Shown here: positions 62,139-64,000 of the stretch, piece by piece
Numbering within the stretch: the first letter of the stretch is position 1
How the letters are laid out: every line of letters starts with the position of its first letter
NCBI GenBank assembly: GCA_027946555.1
Contig: JAPEVC010000052.1
Location: forward strand, 62,001-126,000
Source of the DNA: Gnomoniopsis sp. IMI 355080
Lineage: Eukaryota; Ascomycota; Sordariomycetes; Diaporthales; Gnomoniaceae
Length of the DNA stretch: 64,000 bases
Direction: 5' to 3'
Translations under genes and position numbers: made by a program
Notes under the pieces: model-generated
Database searches by the model: none
What the model was told of the DNA's origin: nothing
The model's input: the letters and a program-made list of their open reading frames with translations, nothing else

Positions 62139-62985
62139 ATGGCAACCTTTTCACGGGGTGCATCGTTCACATCGCTGGACATGGTATCGCTCTCGCGCGA
62201 TCGCGGGCCCCACGCACACCGTGTGCTCTGTGGGGTAGCACATCTCGCCGGACAGAAGGGTACTCGGCTCCATCCATCCGGTCACCATCTTCCCCCATGC
62301 AGCAAGTTGCTTGGGCGTTCCAAGTGCTGCAGACAGGCAAGCACACGGGGAAGGTGGTGCTATCACTCACACCAGACGAGGAGGTTCGGGTGCTCTCACG
62401 GGCACCGGCGCCGAAGCTGCGGACCGACACTTCGTATTTTCTCGTCGGCAGCGTAGGCGGCCTTGGGCGGTCCATTGCGCAACTGGTTGGTCGCACACGG
62501 CGCTCGAAAACCTCATTTTGCTTTCGCGTAGTGCAGGGACGCAGAATTCTGGAGCCTTTGCCACTTAACTAGCGCGCGGCAAGCTGTCGGGTCGTGGCTC
62601 TCAGCTGCCACCTTGCCAGCAGTCAAGACCTGGCTCGCGCTCTGACCAGTTGTGAGCATAATGAGGGGCTCCCACCGGTACGAGGCATCATCCAAGGCGC
62701 CATGGTGCTGCAGGACTCAACCCTCGAGCAGATGACGCTGGACGACTGGGAAAATGGCGATCCGCCCAAAGGTCGCCGGTAGCTGGAACCTCCATTCGCA
62801 CTACTCGCAGCCCGGCACACTGGATTTCTTCATCATGCTCTCGTCCTTGTCGTGCATCTGCAGAACATGCTGTTGCTGCAGGCCGCCTCTGATGTGACCA
62901 TCTTCAGTATCCTGCAGAGTGTTTCCTTGGCTGCTCTGGCCAGTGATGTGGTAGCCAAGAGTGCACATTGCGTTATGGGGTTGTA
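62139..62985 (+). pseudogene. Relic of a highly reducing polyketide synthase (ER end, KR, ACP end)
   Basis: Several reading frames together show the C-terminal end of a fungal highly reducing PKS. At 62139-62280 there is enoyl reductase-like sequence (ATFSRGASFTSLDMVSLSRD, then HPVTIFP in another frame). At 62297-62490 the ER-KR joint reads AFQVLQTGKHTGKVVL, then SYFLVGSVGGLGRSIAQ, the NADPH-binding start of the ketoreductase. After a shift of frame, ENLILLSRSAG (about 62500-62550) and ASSQDLARAL...GIIQGAMVLQDSTLEQM (62600-62750) continue the ketoreductase, then DFFIMLSS near 62820. At about 62876-62985 a piece like the last helix of the carrier protein (SDVTIFSILQ...VVAKSA) follows directly, so the KR end and the carrier's Ser site are missing. 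Multiple frameshifts and stops make it non-functional. No upstream KS/AT/DH remains were seen. Confidence 0.8.
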
Positions 62986-63823
62986 GGTGGTGCTAGGTAG
63001 CTCGAGTGGCGCATTCTGGAGAGAAACATCTGGTGTTCTTCAGCCCATATACCCGAGAAGCTGCTCCCGTCATTCGCCGCAGCACTTAGACAGATGTATG
63101 GGCCGTTGGCCGGGGAAGCGAGGATATTTATCGTTTTTCGAAGGGAACAGAGCGACATCCCCTCCTCCACAGCCGGACGGTTCTCTAATGCCACCGTGAC
63201 AATGGACAAGATGTTCGTCAAGCTTGTGTGTGCCGTTTCCACATGTTCTCGATAACGGCACAGACCCCATCACCCGCAGCCGACGAGGGACCTCACTTCC
63301 GCTCTGCTATGCCCAATTCGCTGTCGCATTACTACATGCGACTATGGCGAATAGGCTCGCAGCTCTACTCATCTTTCCTCTTCCCTCTCTTCGCCTCTCA
63401 CAAGGCCCTCAAGACCGCGGGCCCGGCTCAAGTGACGTCGTGGCTGATGCGCTGCGTTGTCCTCGCCTGTGCTCTCCTCGTGACGCTCTCCTCGTGAAAA
63501 GGAGCTTTGGGTTTTTCCCGTTACAGTTTGTCTCCTCCCACTTGTTGCAGGTCCGAAGGAAACCTCTGTGCTTTTGCTTGCGCATTCTCGCTGTTTATCT
63601 CGAAGTCAAGTCCGATATCTCTCTCACCTCCCACAAGACCAGGAAGCGGGACGACCCGTTTTCCCACCTTCCGGAGCAAACATTCCGTATGACGTACCTA
63701 CCTACATACGTAGGCGGTCACGTCGAAGCAGGCAGAGCAATTCCTCCTCAACAACAAACAAATTTGAAAGGCACAAGCGATACCATCGTGTTATGAGACA
63801 CGTCCGACTACACCTGCGCCAAG
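62986..63823. other. Intergenic, possible further relic sequence
   Basis: Between the PKS relic and the gene at the window edge. Open frames of up to 190 codons occur on both strands but show no family resemblance. The promoter and 5' UTR of the edge gene are expected here. Confidence 0.35.
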
Positions 63824-64000
63824 ATGGGTAGGATTGAGTCCATCGCACGTTCCATCGTGCAGACCATCGTCCATGGCGCGAAGAATCGGTCACGCTCGAA
63901 GCCACTCGCTTGGATCCTGACGATCCTCGCGACCATCTTTTCCTTCTATGAGCTGCCGCTGCACAAGCACCGCGCAGACCTCTTCAGAAAATTACGCGAG
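63824..64000 (+). CDS. N-terminus of an unidentified membrane protein (truncated by window)
   Basis: ATG at 63824 opens a frame of 59 codons to the window end with no stop. It begins MGRIESIARSIVQTIVHG, then a basic stretch (AKNRSRSK), then a hydrophobic segment (PLAWILTILATIFSFY) and a charged region (LHKHRADLFRKLRE). The amphipathic start plus single membrane segment suggests an N-terminal membrane anchor of an enzyme. Too short to identify. Its position beside a PKS relic makes a biosynthetic role thinkable but unsupported. Confidence 0.6.
   Translation, partial: MGRIESIARSIVQTIVHGAKNRSRSKPLAWILTILATIFSFYELPLHKHRADLFRKLRE

Noticed and set aside
62973..63796. Open frames of 89-190 codons on both strands after the PKS relic
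   Set aside because: None resembles a known family; the frames overlap each other and the relic, so no gene is supported.
1..64000. CRISPR arrays, bacterial operons or ribosome binding sites
   Set aside because: The DNA is fungal nuclear with spliceosomal introns; no regularly spaced repeat array was seen.

Overview
The window is nuclear DNA of a filamentous ascomycete (Pezizomycotina, most likely a Sordariomycete). The evidence is short introns (mostly 54-90 nt) with GT-AG ends, one Zn2Cys6 and one Clr5-type transcription factor, HET and NACHT-ankyrin genes, a secreted effector-like protein and the remains of a highly reducing polyketide synthase (PKS). All exon models were built by eye from splice consensus, phase and protein continuity. 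The genus is not determined.

Left part (1-25.6 kb), accessory in character: a Zn2Cys6 regulator whose zinc cluster is split by a GC-AG intron (43-2387, -); a secreted effector-like protein (3251-4030, -); a small Cys-rich protein (6675-6941, -); an NCS1 nucleobase-type permease (7345-9300, -) divergent from an isopenicillin-N-synthase-like 2OG-Fe(II) dioxygenase (9981-11095, +), with a cluster of GATA sites between them; a NACHT-ankyrin NLR-type receptor (11592-14883, -) divergent from a HET-domain protein (15682-18263, +); an unknown conserved-looking protein (19436-20547, -); a zincin-like protein with an HELVH motif (21701-23143, +); and a secreted Cys-rich protein (24031-25599, +). The NLR/HET pair looks like an allorecognition or programmed-cell-death locus and is the most interesting unit here.

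Middle and right part (25.7-61 kb), mostly housekeeping genes separated by long intergenic regions: acyl-CoA thioesterase-like protein (-), HAK-type potassium transporter (-), branched-chain aminotransferase (-), Clr5-domain regulator (-), Tps3/Tsl1-type trehalose synthase complex subunit with a degenerate phosphatase motif (-), CAX/Vcx1-type Ca2+/H+ antiporter (-), an Arg/Ser-rich unknown protein (+) and the ribosome biogenesis WD40 protein Rsa4/Notchless (+). Gene-free stretches of about 6.2 kb and 7.1 kb flank the trehalose gene.

Right edge (61-64 kb): a small single-span membrane protein (-); a frameshifted, internally deleted relic of the C-terminal end of a highly reducing PKS (+); and the first 59 codons of an unidentified membrane protein running off the window (+).

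No tRNA, rRNA, CRISPR array or intact transposon was recognised.
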